From NCBI GenBank assembly GCA_019459525.1, contig JAIBEY010000052.1, forward strand, positions 145,114-209,113: a stretch of DNA of 64,000 nucleotides, written 5' to 3'. Positions 17,557-26,055 of the stretch are shown here, piece after piece. The DNA is from Prolixibacteraceae bacterium (lineage in GTDB: Bacteria; Bacteroidota; Bacteroidia; Bacteroidales; Prolixibacteraceae). The translations under genes and the position numbers were made by a program. Position 1 is the first letter of the stretch; every line of letters begins with the position of its first letter. The notes under the pieces were generated by a model. It was not told the origin of the DNA. It worked only from the letters and a program-made list of their open reading frames with translations, and made no database searches.

Positions 17557-19527
17557 CTAATTCAACATATTTTGACCTCCAGTTACCGGTACAGCCTGAC
17601 CAGTTTCATATTCCTGCTCGATGATGTAATACACGGCACGCATCACATCAAGCGGGGTGCAACCGCGACCTGCCGGAACCTGTGCTTCATAAAAACGTTT
17701 CACATCCGCTATGGTTTTGGCGCCCGGCACTTTACCCGCACGCAGGTATTGCACAAATAAACCATTCTCCGGATCGGCCCACAGCGGTCCATCGAAAAAA
17801 TTACCCGGACAAACCGAATTCACCTTGATTTTTGAAGGCATCAGTTCCATTGCAAACGACTGTGTTAGCCCAATTCCACCAAACTTACCACCGGCATATG
17901 CAAAATTTTTGTTACTGCCCTTCAATCCCGATTTGGAATTGATTTGGATGATATCGGTAAAATGATCGGTTTTAAATTTATTTTGAAGTTTCATCACCGC
18001 CGATGCATATTTGGCACACAGGAAGTAGGCCGAATAGTTCACTTTGGTCATCAATTCGAAGGTTTCCGGAGTCATTTCGTCGAGCCCACCGGCACGTAAA
18101 ATTCCGGCATTGCTGATGAAAATATCCAGTCCGCCAAATTCGCAAACCGTTTGAAACACCAGATTTTCGACTGATGCAGCATTCGACACATCAGCTTTCA
18201 CAAAAAAAGCTTTGTTTTTGCCTTTTCCTCCATTCAACGATTCGGCAAATTTTTTCCCTAATTCTTCATTCAGGTCGGCAATCACCACATTGGCACCATT
18301 TCCCATCAGGTTTTCCACGATTCCGGCGCCAAAACCCTGAGCGCCTCCGGTTACAATGGCAATTTTGCGGTCCACACGTCCGGCAGTAGCTCCCATGGCA
18401 ATAGCGCTACGGTATTGTTCTACTTCCCAGGTATCGATAAACTGAACCTGTCCGGCAGTCATCGGACTTTGTCCTCCAAATTTTTCGGAGTACAAACTTA
18501 CCAGGCAAGTATCCATCATTACGTCTTCCAAAGTGGCTACTGCCTGCGCATTGTCATTGGCCAAAATACAACCAATACCTTTAATGCAAATGATCTTTGG
18601 CGTTTTAGGCTGCGTTTCAGTGTATGTTTTTATTTTTCCTGAAAGATCATTCAGTAAAGCATCCACATCGCCTTTATATTCAGCATAAACGAACGACGAA
18701 TTGCAATACACAATTCCGTCAGGAATAAATGGCAAAGCTATTTTCTGAAATTCAGTTTCCGAAGAAAGGAACCGCTCGTAGTAATTGTTATTGATGACTT
18801 TCAGCGTTTTCAGTCCGTTGGCAGAAAGCAGCATTCGAATGGCAGGGATAATTTTAGCGGCAACAGGATCAATCGGTAAACTGACGGCTGGTTCAATTTC
18901 GCCAATGGCAGAATCCAGCAAACTGATCACTTCGGTATAAATCTTCCTGATTTCATCGGTAGTATCAGCAGCCACAAAAATACCGTGATTCTGCAACAGA
19001 ATAATCTTCGGTTCCTTCCCCGTTCTGGAACGATAGGCATTGATGCGGTTTTCGACCTCCTTAAACAGGATGTATCCCGGATCGACATACGGTACATAAA
19101 CCACCGTATCGCCAAACAGTACAGTGGTCAGCCGTTCTGCATTGGTACTACACATCAGTCCATTTACTTTGGTGCTATGGGTATGAACCACAAAACGAAA
19201 AGCGATCAAATCGTGCAACGAGGTTTCAACCGATGGGCGTTGCCCTTTCTCGGGATGAACACGGGCATTCAGCAAATCGTTTTTGATCTGGTTTTCGCGC
19301 TCCATCACATCTTCTGAATAGGTTTTCCCGGCGATTAACTGCAACCCCTTCCGGTCGAGCTGAGCAAAACCGTCTTCGCCAATTGTAGATAAACTGTGTC
19401 CACTGGCTTTGATATACAGATGATTTTCGTCTTTGTACGAGGTATTTCCCCCTCCGGCAATTACAAAATCCTTCTGTTTCCCATAGAACTGTGATATTTC
19501 TATTAATTCCTTAATTTCTGGTTTCAT
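17557..19527 (-). CDS. Bifunctional class II aldolase / short-chain dehydrogenase
   Basis: A 656-residue fusion. Residues about 1-250 are a class II (RhaD/FucA-type) aldolase/epimerase domain with the zinc-site pattern VVHTHSTKVNGL and later LLQNHGIFVAA. Residues about 385-656 are an SDR with Rossmann motif TGGAQGFGAGIVENL, the NAGILRAGG strand and an active-site pair YAGGKFG (Tyr-x3-Lys). Such fusions (RhaD/alcohol dehydrogenase family) cleave a deoxy-ketose-1-phosphate and oxidise the resulting lactaldehyde, or act in related polyol pathways. It is probably cotranscribed with the PHP-like gene upstream (60-base gap carrying a 30-bp palindrome) and with the SorE-like gene downstream. Confidence 0.85.
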   Translation of the reverse strand: MKPEIKELIEISQFYGKQKDFVIAGGGNTSYKDENHLYIKASGHSLSTIGEDGFAQLDRKGLQLIAGKTYSEDVMERENQIKNDLLNARVHPEKGQRPSVETSLHDLIAFRFVVHTHSTKVNGLMCSTNAERLTTVLFGDTVVYVPYVDPGYILFKEVENRINAYRSRTGKEPKIILLQNHGIFVAADTTDEIRKIYTEVISLLDSAIGEIEPAVSLPIDPVAAKIIPAIRMLLSANGLKTLKVINNNYYERFLSSETEFQKIALPFIPDGIVYCNSSFVYAEYKGDVDALLNDLSGKIKTYTETQPKTPKIICIKGIGCILANDNAQAVATLEDVMMDTCLVSLYSEKFGGQSPMTAGQVQFIDTWEVEQYRSAIAMGATAGRVDRKIAIVTGGAQGFGAGIVENLMGNGANVVIADLNEELGKKFAESLNGGKGKNKAFFVKADVSNAASVENLVFQTVCEFGGLDIFISNAGILRAGGLDEMTPETFELMTKVNYSAYFLCAKYASAVMKLQNKFKTDHFTDIIQINSKSGLKGSNKNFAYAGGKFGGIGLTQSFAMELMPSKIKVNSVCPGNFFDGPLWADPENGLFVQYLRAGKVPGAKTIADVKRFYEAQVPAGRGCTPLDVMRAVYYIIEQEYETGQAVPVTGGQNMLN

Positions 19528-19544
19528 TATATTTTGTTTTTTTT

Positions 19545-19574
19545 TGTAGAGACGCGATTAATCGCGTCTCTACA
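19545..19574. repeat. Perfect 30-bp palindrome
   Basis: TGTAGAGACGCGATT followed exactly by its reverse complement AATCGCGTCTCTACA, with no loop. It fills most of the 60-base gap between the PHP-like and aldolase/SDR genes. It may be a mobile intergenic repeat (I recall GTAGAGACGCG palindromes from many genomes), or an operator for the cassette. Confidence 0.85.
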
Positions 19575-19587
19575 TCGCGTATTATTT

Positions 19588-20826
19588 TTATTTACTGATG
19601 AAATATGAAATTACCGCCTTCCCTAATTCAACGAACGAATCGTATTCTTTTGTTTTGGCGTCGCCGTCGGCATTCAGATAACCTTGTTCGCCTTTGGCTA
19701 TCAGGTACTGGTGGGCAGCAATGATGCAGGCGCCTTCGAATCCGATTTGTTCCAGTTCTTCGTCAAGTTCAACGCCACCGCTGCACGAAACTTTTACCGG
19801 ATCGAGTTGCGGCGTATTGTGCTCGGTGCCAAACGTGATCAGGAAGTTTTTTGACCGGAAGAAGCTTACAAACTCTTTCAGTACGGCAAACGTATTACGC
19901 CCCGGAATCAACTCCAGACTATATACGCCTTTGCTTCTGAGCGTTTCGTAAAGTTTCACAAAGTCGCCTTCGTAATCGGTAAAGTTTCCTTTGGCATCGT
20001 CGAGCAGCACCGGATAACATGGAATTCCACCGGCTGTGATAATAATGTCTTTCACCTGTTCGAGACTCAAAAATGCCTTCGGATCTTCAGAAACAAAAGC
20101 ACGGCCTCCAGCTTTAAGCAAATTTCCACGAATTTCGTTTTCCAGACCAGCTATATCGGTCAGTTTCGATTTTACCTCTTTTCCAGAAAAAACCTTTGTA
20201 TAGAATGCTTTTTTATCTTCCGGATTACTGAATTTTTCGTCAATAGCAATGCGTAAAGCCTTGGCAATATGCCTTTCGCGCAACATGTTTTTGGCATATT
20301 TAGCTTTCAGGGAATCAAAACTAAAGCTGAAGCCAGCATTCAGTTCGGCCAGCAATTCATTCAGCTTCTCCACCATTTCAGCCGTCTGCACATTGCTCTC
20401 GTGCTGAACCTGTTCCAACAAGCTCAACTGTTCGCCAGCCAAAACCAACGGACTAGTCAAACCTTTTCCGGAGAAATAGGTGCGCCCCGGGTTGGCCGGA
20501 TCATTCACCCGAACTCCGGCATTCTGCAAATCTTTTTGCAGCGACATAAATTCGATATTGAAAAGTGGAAAAATTTTGTATTTCAGGGCTAGTTCTGCAA
20601 ATTCTGCATATCCGTCGGTGGTGTAAAAATCGTTGATCCCAAGCACCTGAACACCTTCAGCTTCGGCCAATTGAAACACCTGATCAATTTTAGCAAACGC
20701 ACTGAAAGAGAATGGAGTATGAAAATGTCCGTTCACCAGAAGCGTACTCTGAATCCCTTTGTTTTTCAGGTCTTGCAGCAAAATTTGTTTGCCGGGGTAA
20801 TTGGCAAATAAGGATTGATTACTCAT
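19588..20826 (-). CDS. PHP-domain-like metal-dependent hydrolase of unknown substrate
   Basis: A 412-residue soluble protein. The opening strand LVNGHFHTPFSFSAF looks like the first PHP metal motif (HxH), QVLGINDFYTTDGYAEFAEL resembles the second (in PHP proteins, a DH.. or ND... loop), and FGTEHNTPQLDPV near residue 350 carries another candidate metal ligand. A middle helical insertion (about residues 125-230) is unusual. PHP proteins hydrolyse phosphate esters such as histidinol phosphate or nucleotide phosphates. The position as first gene of the aldolase/dehydrogenase cassette suggests a sugar-phosphate phosphatase, which is an inference only. Confidence 0.6.
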   Translation of the reverse strand: MSNQSLFANYPGKQILLQDLKNKGIQSTLLVNGHFHTPFSFSAFAKIDQVFQLAEAEGVQVLGINDFYTTDGYAEFAELALKYKIFPLFNIEFMSLQKDLQNAGVRVNDPANPGRTYFSGKGLTSPLVLAGEQLSLLEQVQHESNVQTAEMVEKLNELLAELNAGFSFSFDSLKAKYAKNMLRERHIAKALRIAIDEKFSNPEDKKAFYTKVFSGKEVKSKLTDIAGLENEIRGNLLKAGGRAFVSEDPKAFLSLEQVKDIIITAGGIPCYPVLLDDAKGNFTDYEGDFVKLYETLRSKGVYSLELIPGRNTFAVLKEFVSFFRSKNFLITFGTEHNTPQLDPVKVSCSGGVELDEELEQIGFEGACIIAAHQYLIAKGEQGYLNADGDAKTKEYDSFVELGKAVISYFISK

Positions 20827-21026
20827 CGTATCTTAGATTAAAAAGTTTCTGAATTTCCATCTAAAAGTAACTAAAATTGCAACAGCCGGCATCCTTTGCT
20901 ATCCTGTTTATGTCGGAAATTACCTAGCCCTAATCCGGAAAACAAACCACATCAAACCCAATGATATCCAGATTATTTCATAAATTTATTCTCGTAATTT
21001 TTACATTCATACTAATTGAAAAACTT

Positions 21027-21578
21027 ATGAAAAAAGCACATTACCTCATTCTCTGTTGCTTACTTCTTTTTTTAGGGTGCGCCAAAGAAACCCCTGTCGA
21101 AAATGAATTTCTGATGTTGAAAAAAGCGGGACTTCCCATACCTATGAAATTTGATTTTTCTGCCATACCTGACCTTACTTTTCCACTTACCGCATGTTCA
21201 CCAATTGAAGGTAAAATTTATCTGCCAGGGAAACAATGGTTAAGTGGAACAACGTCGTATTTTGGCAACATTGATGCTACAAAAAGCTATATACTCAATA
21301 CCCAGTGTGATTTTATTGACAGCTACAACATTAAAGAACATTTCACAGGGGTGATCGCCACATCAACCGGTGATAATTTGAACTTTACAGGTTGGATACA
21401 GATTGATGTTTCAAAAGCCATTTCAACCCAATCCATACCGGTTTCAGGCGAGATTGTGGTAAGCAGTGGGACGGGCGTTTTTGCCGGAGTTAGCGGTTCG
21501 GTGAGCATGAGTGGTACAGCCAATTACACCAATGGATCCATTGGCTGGAGCGGAAACGGCTCGTTGATTTATAATTAG
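21027..21578 (+). CDS. Lipoprotein of unknown function
   Basis: A 183-residue lipoprotein. ATG 21027 gives MKKAHYLILCCLLLFLGCAK, a type II signal with lipobox LFLGC; the frame is open 22 codons upstream but that extension would spoil the signal. The mature part has Gly/Ser-rich beta-strand repeats at the end (GEIVVSSGTGVFAGVSGSVSMSGTANY), resembling the beta-sandwich of allene-oxide-cyclase-like or similar secreted proteins in which a gradient of the motif SGTGxFxG occurs. I do not recognise a function. It faces ilvA and shares a bidirectional terminator with it. Confidence 0.7.
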   Translation: MKKAHYLILCCLLLFLGCAKETPVENEFLMLKKAGLPIPMKFDFSAIPDLTFPLTACSPIEGKIYLPGKQWLSGTTSYFGNIDATKSYILNTQCDFIDSYNIKEHFTGVIATSTGDNLNFTGWIQIDVSKAISTQSIPVSGEIVVSSGTGVFAGVSGSVSMSGTANYTNGSIGWSGNGSLIYN

Positions 21579-21610
21579 CCGACCCAATTTAGCTACGATA
21601 GTACATAAAG

Positions 21611-21664
21611 GAAACGACCATCATCAAAAATACACTTTCATTTGATGATGGTCGTTTCGTTTTA
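21611..21664. terminator. Bidirectional terminator between lipoprotein gene and ilvA
   Basis: A perfect 18-bp stem (GAAACGACCATCATCAAA and complement) encloses a 12-base loop. T-rich sequence follows on the plus side and A/T-rich sequence on the other, so both convergent genes can use it. Confidence 0.85.
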
Positions 21665-21689
21665 AAATAATATAGAAAGAAACAAAAAA

Positions 21690-22961
21690 TCAAGATCGGA
21701 TTAGCAACTGAAATAAATCAGGACGATCGTTGATGTATTCGGAAATAAACCCGTTTTCCTCCATACGCTGCACCAATCCGGCATAATCTTCTTTATCCTG
21801 AAGTTCAATCCCGATCAAAGCCGGACCTTGTTCACGGTTCGTTTTTTTCGAATACTCGAACATGGTAATATCGTCGTTGGGCCCGAGCACTTTATCTACA
21901 AAATCACGCAAAGCTCCGGCGCGCTGCGGAAAACGGACGATAAAATAATGTTTCAGCCCTTCATAAAGAAGTGACCGTTCTTTGATTTCCTCCGTTCGGG
22001 TAATGTCGTTGTTACTGCCCGAAACCATACAAACTACATTTTTACCGGCAATCTGTTCCCTGTAAAAATCGAGTGCTGCAATTGATAATGCCCCGGCAGG
22101 TTCAACCACAATAGCGTCCTGATTGTACAATTCCAGAATCGTCGTACAAACTTTTCCTTCAGGAACCGTAACAATATCATCAACAACCTGCTGGCAAACC
22201 TTAAAAGTTAGGTCGCCCACACGCTGCACCGCAGCTCCGTCAACAAATTTATCGATATCTTTTAGCGGAGTTACTTCGCCATTTGCGAGGCTCATTTTCA
22301 TCGAAGGCGCGCCGGCTGGCTCAACCCCTATGATTTTTGTATTTGGGCTAATTTGCTTGAAATACGCCCCTACCCCAGCCGCCAGACCACCACCGCCTAT
22401 CGGGAGAAAAAGATAATCAATAGTTCCCGCAAAATCCTGAAGTATTTCAACGCCGGCAGTTGCCTGTCCTTCAATAATTTGAGGATCGTCGAACGGATGA
22501 ATATATACCATTCCTGTTTTCAGGCTGTTAATATGGGCGGCATCCGAAGCAGCATCGTAAGTATCGCCCACCAGAACAACCTCAATTTTGTCTTTGCCGA
22601 ACATTTTTACCTGAGTAATTTTCTGTTTGGGTGTAGTGGTGGGCATGTAAATTTTGCCTTTTATGCCAAGCAACTGGCACGAATAAGCCACTCCCTGAGC
22701 ATGGTTTCCTGCACTGGCGCAAACCACGCCACGCAACCGTTCTTCTTCGCTTAATCCCGAAATTTTATTGTATGCCCCCCTGATTTTATAGGAACGTACA
22801 ATCTGTAAATCTTCACGTTTCAGGAATACATTCGAGGAATACCGTTCTGAAAGATTTGTATTTCTCAGGAGTGGCGTAGAAACCACGATCGGGTTCAGGG
22901 TTAATTTGGCCTGGGTAATATTTTGAAGTGTTGGATAATAATTCTGTTTCTGCTGTGTCAT
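21690..22961 (-). CDS. ilvA: Threonine ammonia-lyase (biosynthetic, with ACT-like domain)
   Basis: A 423-residue PLP enzyme that turns threonine into 2-oxobutyrate, the first step of isoleucine synthesis. The PLP lysine is Lys59 in RSYKIRGAYNK; GSNND (phosphate-binding, SGSNNDITRTEEI) is present. Residues about 325-423 form a single ACT-like regulatory domain (HYFIVRFPQRAGALRDFVDK), giving the intermediate length seen in Bacteroidetes and Corynebacterium, shorter than the 510-residue E. coli form. It supplies isoleucine synthesis alongside the leu cluster 12 kb away. It is a single-gene unit with a TAnnTTTG element 32 bases upstream. Confidence 0.93.
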   Translation of the reverse strand: MTQQKQNYYPTLQNITQAKLTLNPIVVSTPLLRNTNLSERYSSNVFLKREDLQIVRSYKIRGAYNKISGLSEEERLRGVVCASAGNHAQGVAYSCQLLGIKGKIYMPTTTPKQKITQVKMFGKDKIEVVLVGDTYDAASDAAHINSLKTGMVYIHPFDDPQIIEGQATAGVEILQDFAGTIDYLFLPIGGGGLAAGVGAYFKQISPNTKIIGVEPAGAPSMKMSLANGEVTPLKDIDKFVDGAAVQRVGDLTFKVCQQVVDDIVTVPEGKVCTTILELYNQDAIVVEPAGALSIAALDFYREQIAGKNVVCMVSGSNNDITRTEEIKERSLLYEGLKHYFIVRFPQRAGALRDFVDKVLGPNDDITMFEYSKKTNREQGPALIGIELQDKEDYAGLVQRMEENGFISEYINDRPDLFQLLIRS

Positions 22962-22992
22962 GGTTAATCTTTCTGTTTTTGGATAGCGCGGG

Positions 22993-23000
22993 CAAAATTA
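22993..23000 (-). promoter_or_regulatory. Putative Bacteroidetes -7 element of ilvA
   Basis: TAATTTTG on the minus strand, 32 bases before the ilvA ATG, fits TAnnTTTG. A TTG lies 16 bases further upstream. Confidence 0.45.
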
Positions 23001-23110
23001 AACTGAAAACCCGAAACAATGTGCATTTTTGACTGAAAACAGCAGCCCGAAACAATTGTTTAAAACTGCACCGAAGGTGAACACGATAACATGGAAACGG
23101 ACCAATTGCC

Positions 23111-23146
23111 ATAAAAAAAGCTCCCTGCTTTTGCAAAGAGCCTCCG
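23111..23146 (-). terminator. Intrinsic terminator of the YeeE/YedE gene
   Basis: On the minus strand GGCTCTTTGC, loop AAAA, GCAGGGAGCT and seven T. The same stem sequence ends leuB at 33314-33350. Confidence 0.8.
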
Positions 23147-23168
23147 GTTCATCCGTCGAAATCCATTT

Positions 23169-24173
23169 TTATTTTTTGTAGAATAATTTTCCGGTGATTA
23201 GCAGTCCGGCAAAAACGAATGCCCCGAACAATAAGCTGCTGGCAGCAATTTGCATTCCGCCTGAAATTACATGCCCGCTCGTACAGCCACCAGCCATACG
23301 CGCACCTATCAGCATGATGAAACCACCGATAAATGACCAGACAATACGTTTTACAGGAGAAGAACCTTCCGTTTTGGCCCAGCCGGTGTGGATCAACTGA
23401 ATTTTGAAATCTTTCCGCATCAAAGAGATAACCAATCCCGACAAAACAGAGCCTGCCAGAAAAATCAGCTCCCACCGACCTGCTTTAACAGTAGATGCGA
23501 AATAATCGTTTTGTGTTAATCCGGTCAGTAAATCGCCCACATACGGATAAGTGGTTGAAGCGCCAATCTGACGATCGAATACTGCGGTCAGAAAAACGAT
23601 ACAATTCAGAACGGCCAGCCCGATTCCGGCAAAGAGCCAGTTGTAGTTTTTCTTGTTCTCCAATTTATTGAGCAAAAAAGCAATCCCCACCAATGCCAGT
23701 CCGAACACAAACGTTAACAGGTAATAAAGTGCACCTCCACCCAGAGCACTCTGAAGGGTATGTTTACCTAAATCAGGCCCAAGCATTCCCTGAATAGCTG
23801 GTTGAATGAGGGTATAAACAATCCCGCCGATAATCCCGCCGATAATCCCGATCAAGGCATCAACAGAACCTTCGCCCAAAGAAATAGGCAACGTTCCGGG
23901 ACAGTAGCCCAAAATGGCCATTCCGGCTCCAAAGATGAGTCCGCCAACAGCAATTCCGGCCAAAAGTATGGGTTTGGTATGCCACGAAGCATAGCCGAGA
24001 CCGATTTCCACACTCAGCAAAATGGCACCAACACCAACGGCAACAGCAATAGCTTTAGCCACTGTGTAATCTTCGAGCCGGGCCATTCCGCTAATAGTGT
24101 TGTATTTATTCAGTTTGGCGCTTTGCAGAAGGGCTCCGAACAGGAAGCCGAACAGGAGGATTAATAAAGTCAT
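23169..24173 (-). CDS. YeeE/YedE-type sulfur-compound transporter
   Basis: A 334-residue membrane protein with about nine helices in two pseudo-repeated halves, as in the YeeE/YedE (DUF395, TsuA-like) family that imports thiosulfate or related sulfur compounds. The two hallmark cysteine loops are present: GYCPGT in the first half and GGCTSGH in the second. No rhodanese or TusA gene is adjacent. The gene is transcribed alone and divergently from the ECF sigma gene; the 156-base gap holds the promoters of both. Confidence 0.88.
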   Translation of the reverse strand: MTLLILLFGFLFGALLQSAKLNKYNTISGMARLEDYTVAKAIAVAVGVGAILLSVEIGLGYASWHTKPILLAGIAVGGLIFGAGMAILGYCPGTLPISLGEGSVDALIGIIGGIIGGIVYTLIQPAIQGMLGPDLGKHTLQSALGGGALYYLLTFVFGLALVGIAFLLNKLENKKNYNWLFAGIGLAVLNCIVFLTAVFDRQIGASTTYPYVGDLLTGLTQNDYFASTVKAGRWELIFLAGSVLSGLVISLMRKDFKIQLIHTGWAKTEGSSPVKRIVWSFIGGFIMLIGARMAGGCTSGHVISGGMQIAASSLLFGAFVFAGLLITGKLFYKK

Positions 24174-24272
24174 ATCAATGAAATTTATAGTTTATCAATT
24201 CGAATGCGCAATTTACAATTTATGAAGCTCAGTTGCCAATAATTTCGGGCAATGTTTTTTTTGAACATTTGT

Positions 24273-24300
24273 GCAAGTTTCAATAAAAACAGGTGTCAAA
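24273..24300 (+). promoter_or_regulatory. Candidate ECF sigma promoter, copy 1 (GCAAGTTT-N12-GTGTCAAA)
   Basis: GCAAGTTT at 24273-24280 and GTGTCAAA at 24293-24300, with 12 bases between, 29 bases ahead of the sigma gene. The identical two 8-mers at identical spacing recur at 24917-24944, before the anti-sigma gene. Box shape and distance fit ECF -35/-10 elements, suggesting autoregulation. Confidence 0.6.
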
Positions 24301-24329
24301 TACATTAAATTCACACTTGATAAATTTTA

Positions 24330-24911
24330 ATGGACGAATCCGAACTGATAAAAGGCATACAGCAAGGCGACCACAGGTCTTTTCAAACACTGGTTGATAC
24401 CTACCAGCGAAAGGTTGTGAATACCTGTTTGGTAATTGTTCACAACACGGCCGATGCTGAAGATCTGGCTCAGGATGTTTTCCTTGAAATATTTCGGACT
24501 GCCGGTAACTTTAGAGGAGAAGCCAGACTATCGACCTGGTTATACCGGATTGCGACCAACCGCTCGCTGAATCATATTCGCAACAAAAAGCGGAAAGGCT
24601 TTTTTCAGTCGCTGGAAGAAACTTTTACAGGAGGCAAAAACAGGAACAGCGAAATTTCGGAAAACGGTGACGATCAACCCGACCATCGCATTACCGACCG
24701 GCAGCGAAGCGATTTGTTGCATCGTGCTATCGACCATCTTCCTGAAAAACAACGCGTAGCCTTTACCCTGAATAAATACGAAGAATTGCCGTACCAGCAA
24801 ATTGCCGAAATCATGGAAATATCCCTGGCTTCGGTTGAATCGCTCATACACCGGGCAAAAAAGAACCTTCAGGAACAGCTTTACGAATGTTACCGAAAAA
24901 AATGTGTATAA
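24330..24911 (+). CDS. ECF RNA polymerase sigma factor
   Basis: A 193-residue sigma-70 family factor of the ECF class. Region 2 (NTADAEDLAQDVFLEIFRTAGNFRGEARLSTWLYRIATNR type, residues about 32-75) and region 4 (HLPEKQRVAFTLNKYEELPYQQIAEIMEISLASVESLIHRAKKNL) are complete, joined by a charged linker. The next gene encodes a zinc-finger anti-sigma factor, so activity is probably held in check by that partner. Candidate target promoters lie directly before this gene and before the anti-sigma gene. Confidence 0.93.
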   Translation: MDESELIKGIQQGDHRSFQTLVDTYQRKVVNTCLVIVHNTADAEDLAQDVFLEIFRTAGNFRGEARLSTWLYRIATNRSLNHIRNKKRKGFFQSLEETFTGGKNRNSEISENGDDQPDHRITDRQRSDLLHRAIDHLPEKQRVAFTLNKYEELPYQQIAEIMEISLASVESLIHRAKKNLQEQLYECYRKKCV

Positions 24912-24916
24912 ACAAT

Positions 24917-24944
24917 GCAAGTTTTTGTACCGAATAGTGTCAAA
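24917..24944 (+). promoter_or_regulatory. Candidate ECF sigma promoter, copy 2 (GCAAGTTT-N12-GTGTCAAA)
   Basis: GCAAGTTT (24917-24924), 12 bases, GTGTCAAA (24937-24944), located in the 51-base gap between the sigma and anti-sigma genes, 19 bases before the anti-sigma ATG. It is an exact copy, in both boxes and spacing, of the element before the sigma gene. Confidence 0.6.
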
Positions 24945-24962
24945 CTTTAAACGACGAAAGAA

Positions 24963-25385
24963 ATGAAATGCAAAACGCTACATAAGGACTTGATTTTTTA
25001 TCTCGACAATGAGTTGCCGATCGAAAAACGGAAAGAAATTGAGAGACACCTCGAAATGTGTGCCGATTGCAGGAATTTTTACTCTTTTCTTCAAGCCGAA
25101 ATGCAAATAATCGGGAAAGAAAAAAATCCGGAACCTTCGCCTTTCTTCTTTACCCGCTTAAGTGCCAGAATAGATGAACGGCCAGATTTCAGGCAACAAA
25201 GTTTGTGGAACCGCGTAGCACAACCCGCATTTTTTTCGCTGATCCTGATTGCCGGAATTTATGGCGGACTAAGATTTGGAAGTCATGCTTCTTCCGGAGC
25301 AATTCACCAAACAAGCTCCTCATCCGTTCAGTTATTGAACGATTTTGAATCGGAACCTATCGAATCTTTTTTACTCGACCAATGA
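24963..25385 (+). CDS. Membrane anti-sigma factor with zinc finger
   Basis: A 140-residue protein. The N-terminal anti-sigma domain carries HxxxCxxC (His29, Cys33, Cys36 in ERHLEMCADCRNF), the zf-HC2/ZAS signature. One membrane helix follows (about 76-95, AFFSLILIAGIYGGLRFG), leaving about 45 residues outside. It should bind the preceding ECF sigma factor at the membrane and release it after an envelope signal. Its stop overlaps the start of the Spy-like gene by four bases (ATGA), so these two are translationally coupled. Confidence 0.88.
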   Translation: MKCKTLHKDLIFYLDNELPIEKRKEIERHLEMCADCRNFYSFLQAEMQIIGKEKNPEPSPFFFTRLSARIDERPDFRQQSLWNRVAQPAFFSLILIAGIYGGLRFGSHASSGAIHQTSSSSVQLLNDFESEPIESFLLDQ

Positions 25386-25918
25386 TGAACCCAACAAATA
25401 AAAACCGAATACTAATCTGGATCATTGTTATCCTGGTTGCAACCAATCTTTCAACCATTGGTTCGTTTTACTATCACCGGATTACTGAGTTGAAAACAAC
25501 GACTCCAAAACAAGAAGAACAGACTACGCTTCCGGGAGAACAGCGTACCCGTTTTTTCAGAGACGAATTGAATCTAAGCAATGAACAGATTGACCAGTTC
25601 CGCGACATTAACCGAACTTTTAACCGAACGGCCCGCAACATTGAAGCAGATTTGGCCAGACTGCGAAAAGAACTGATAGACGAACTCGGAACTCAAAATC
25701 CGGACAACAACAAACTTGATAAACTGGCTATAGAAATTGGCGAAAATCACCGCAAACTCAAGCAAGTTACAACCACTTTTTATCTGGACATGAAGGCGAT
25801 TTGCAACACGGGGCAGCAGGAAAAACTGCATGAAATCTTTCAGTCGATGCTCAACAAAGATAACCAGGTAAATCTTCCCCGACCCGGAAATCAGGGAGGC
25901 CGATGGCGTAACCCATAA
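25382..25918 (+). CDS. Membrane-anchored Spy/CnrX-like periplasmic sensor protein
   Basis: A 178-residue protein with an N-terminal membrane anchor (about 9-28, ILIWIIVILVATNLSTIGSF) and a helical periplasmic domain. The pattern LNLSNEQIDQFRDINRTFNR and the paired charged helices recall the LTxxQ (Spy/CpxP/ZraP/CnrX) group that senses metals or unfolded proteins. The end is Gly/Asn/Arg-rich (NQGGRWRNP). Four-base overlap with the anti-sigma gene implies that it modulates sigma release, as CnrX does for CnrY-CnrH; this is an inference from architecture. Confidence 0.75.
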   Translation: MMNPTNKNRILIWIIVILVATNLSTIGSFYYHRITELKTTTPKQEEQTTLPGEQRTRFFRDELNLSNEQIDQFRDINRTFNRTARNIEADLARLRKELIDELGTQNPDNNKLDKLAIEIGENHRKLKQVTTTFYLDMKAICNTGQQEKLHEIFQSMLNKDNQVNLPRPGNQGGRWRNP

Positions 25919-26055
25919 ACATTTATTCTAATAGTTCCAATACGGAAACAAGTCGGTTTAATCGGGTTGATGGGTCATTCCTTGTCCTAATTTCGAAAGA
26001 ATAAGAACACCCAATTAATTAAACAACAAACATTTAACAATTAAAAACAAAGATT

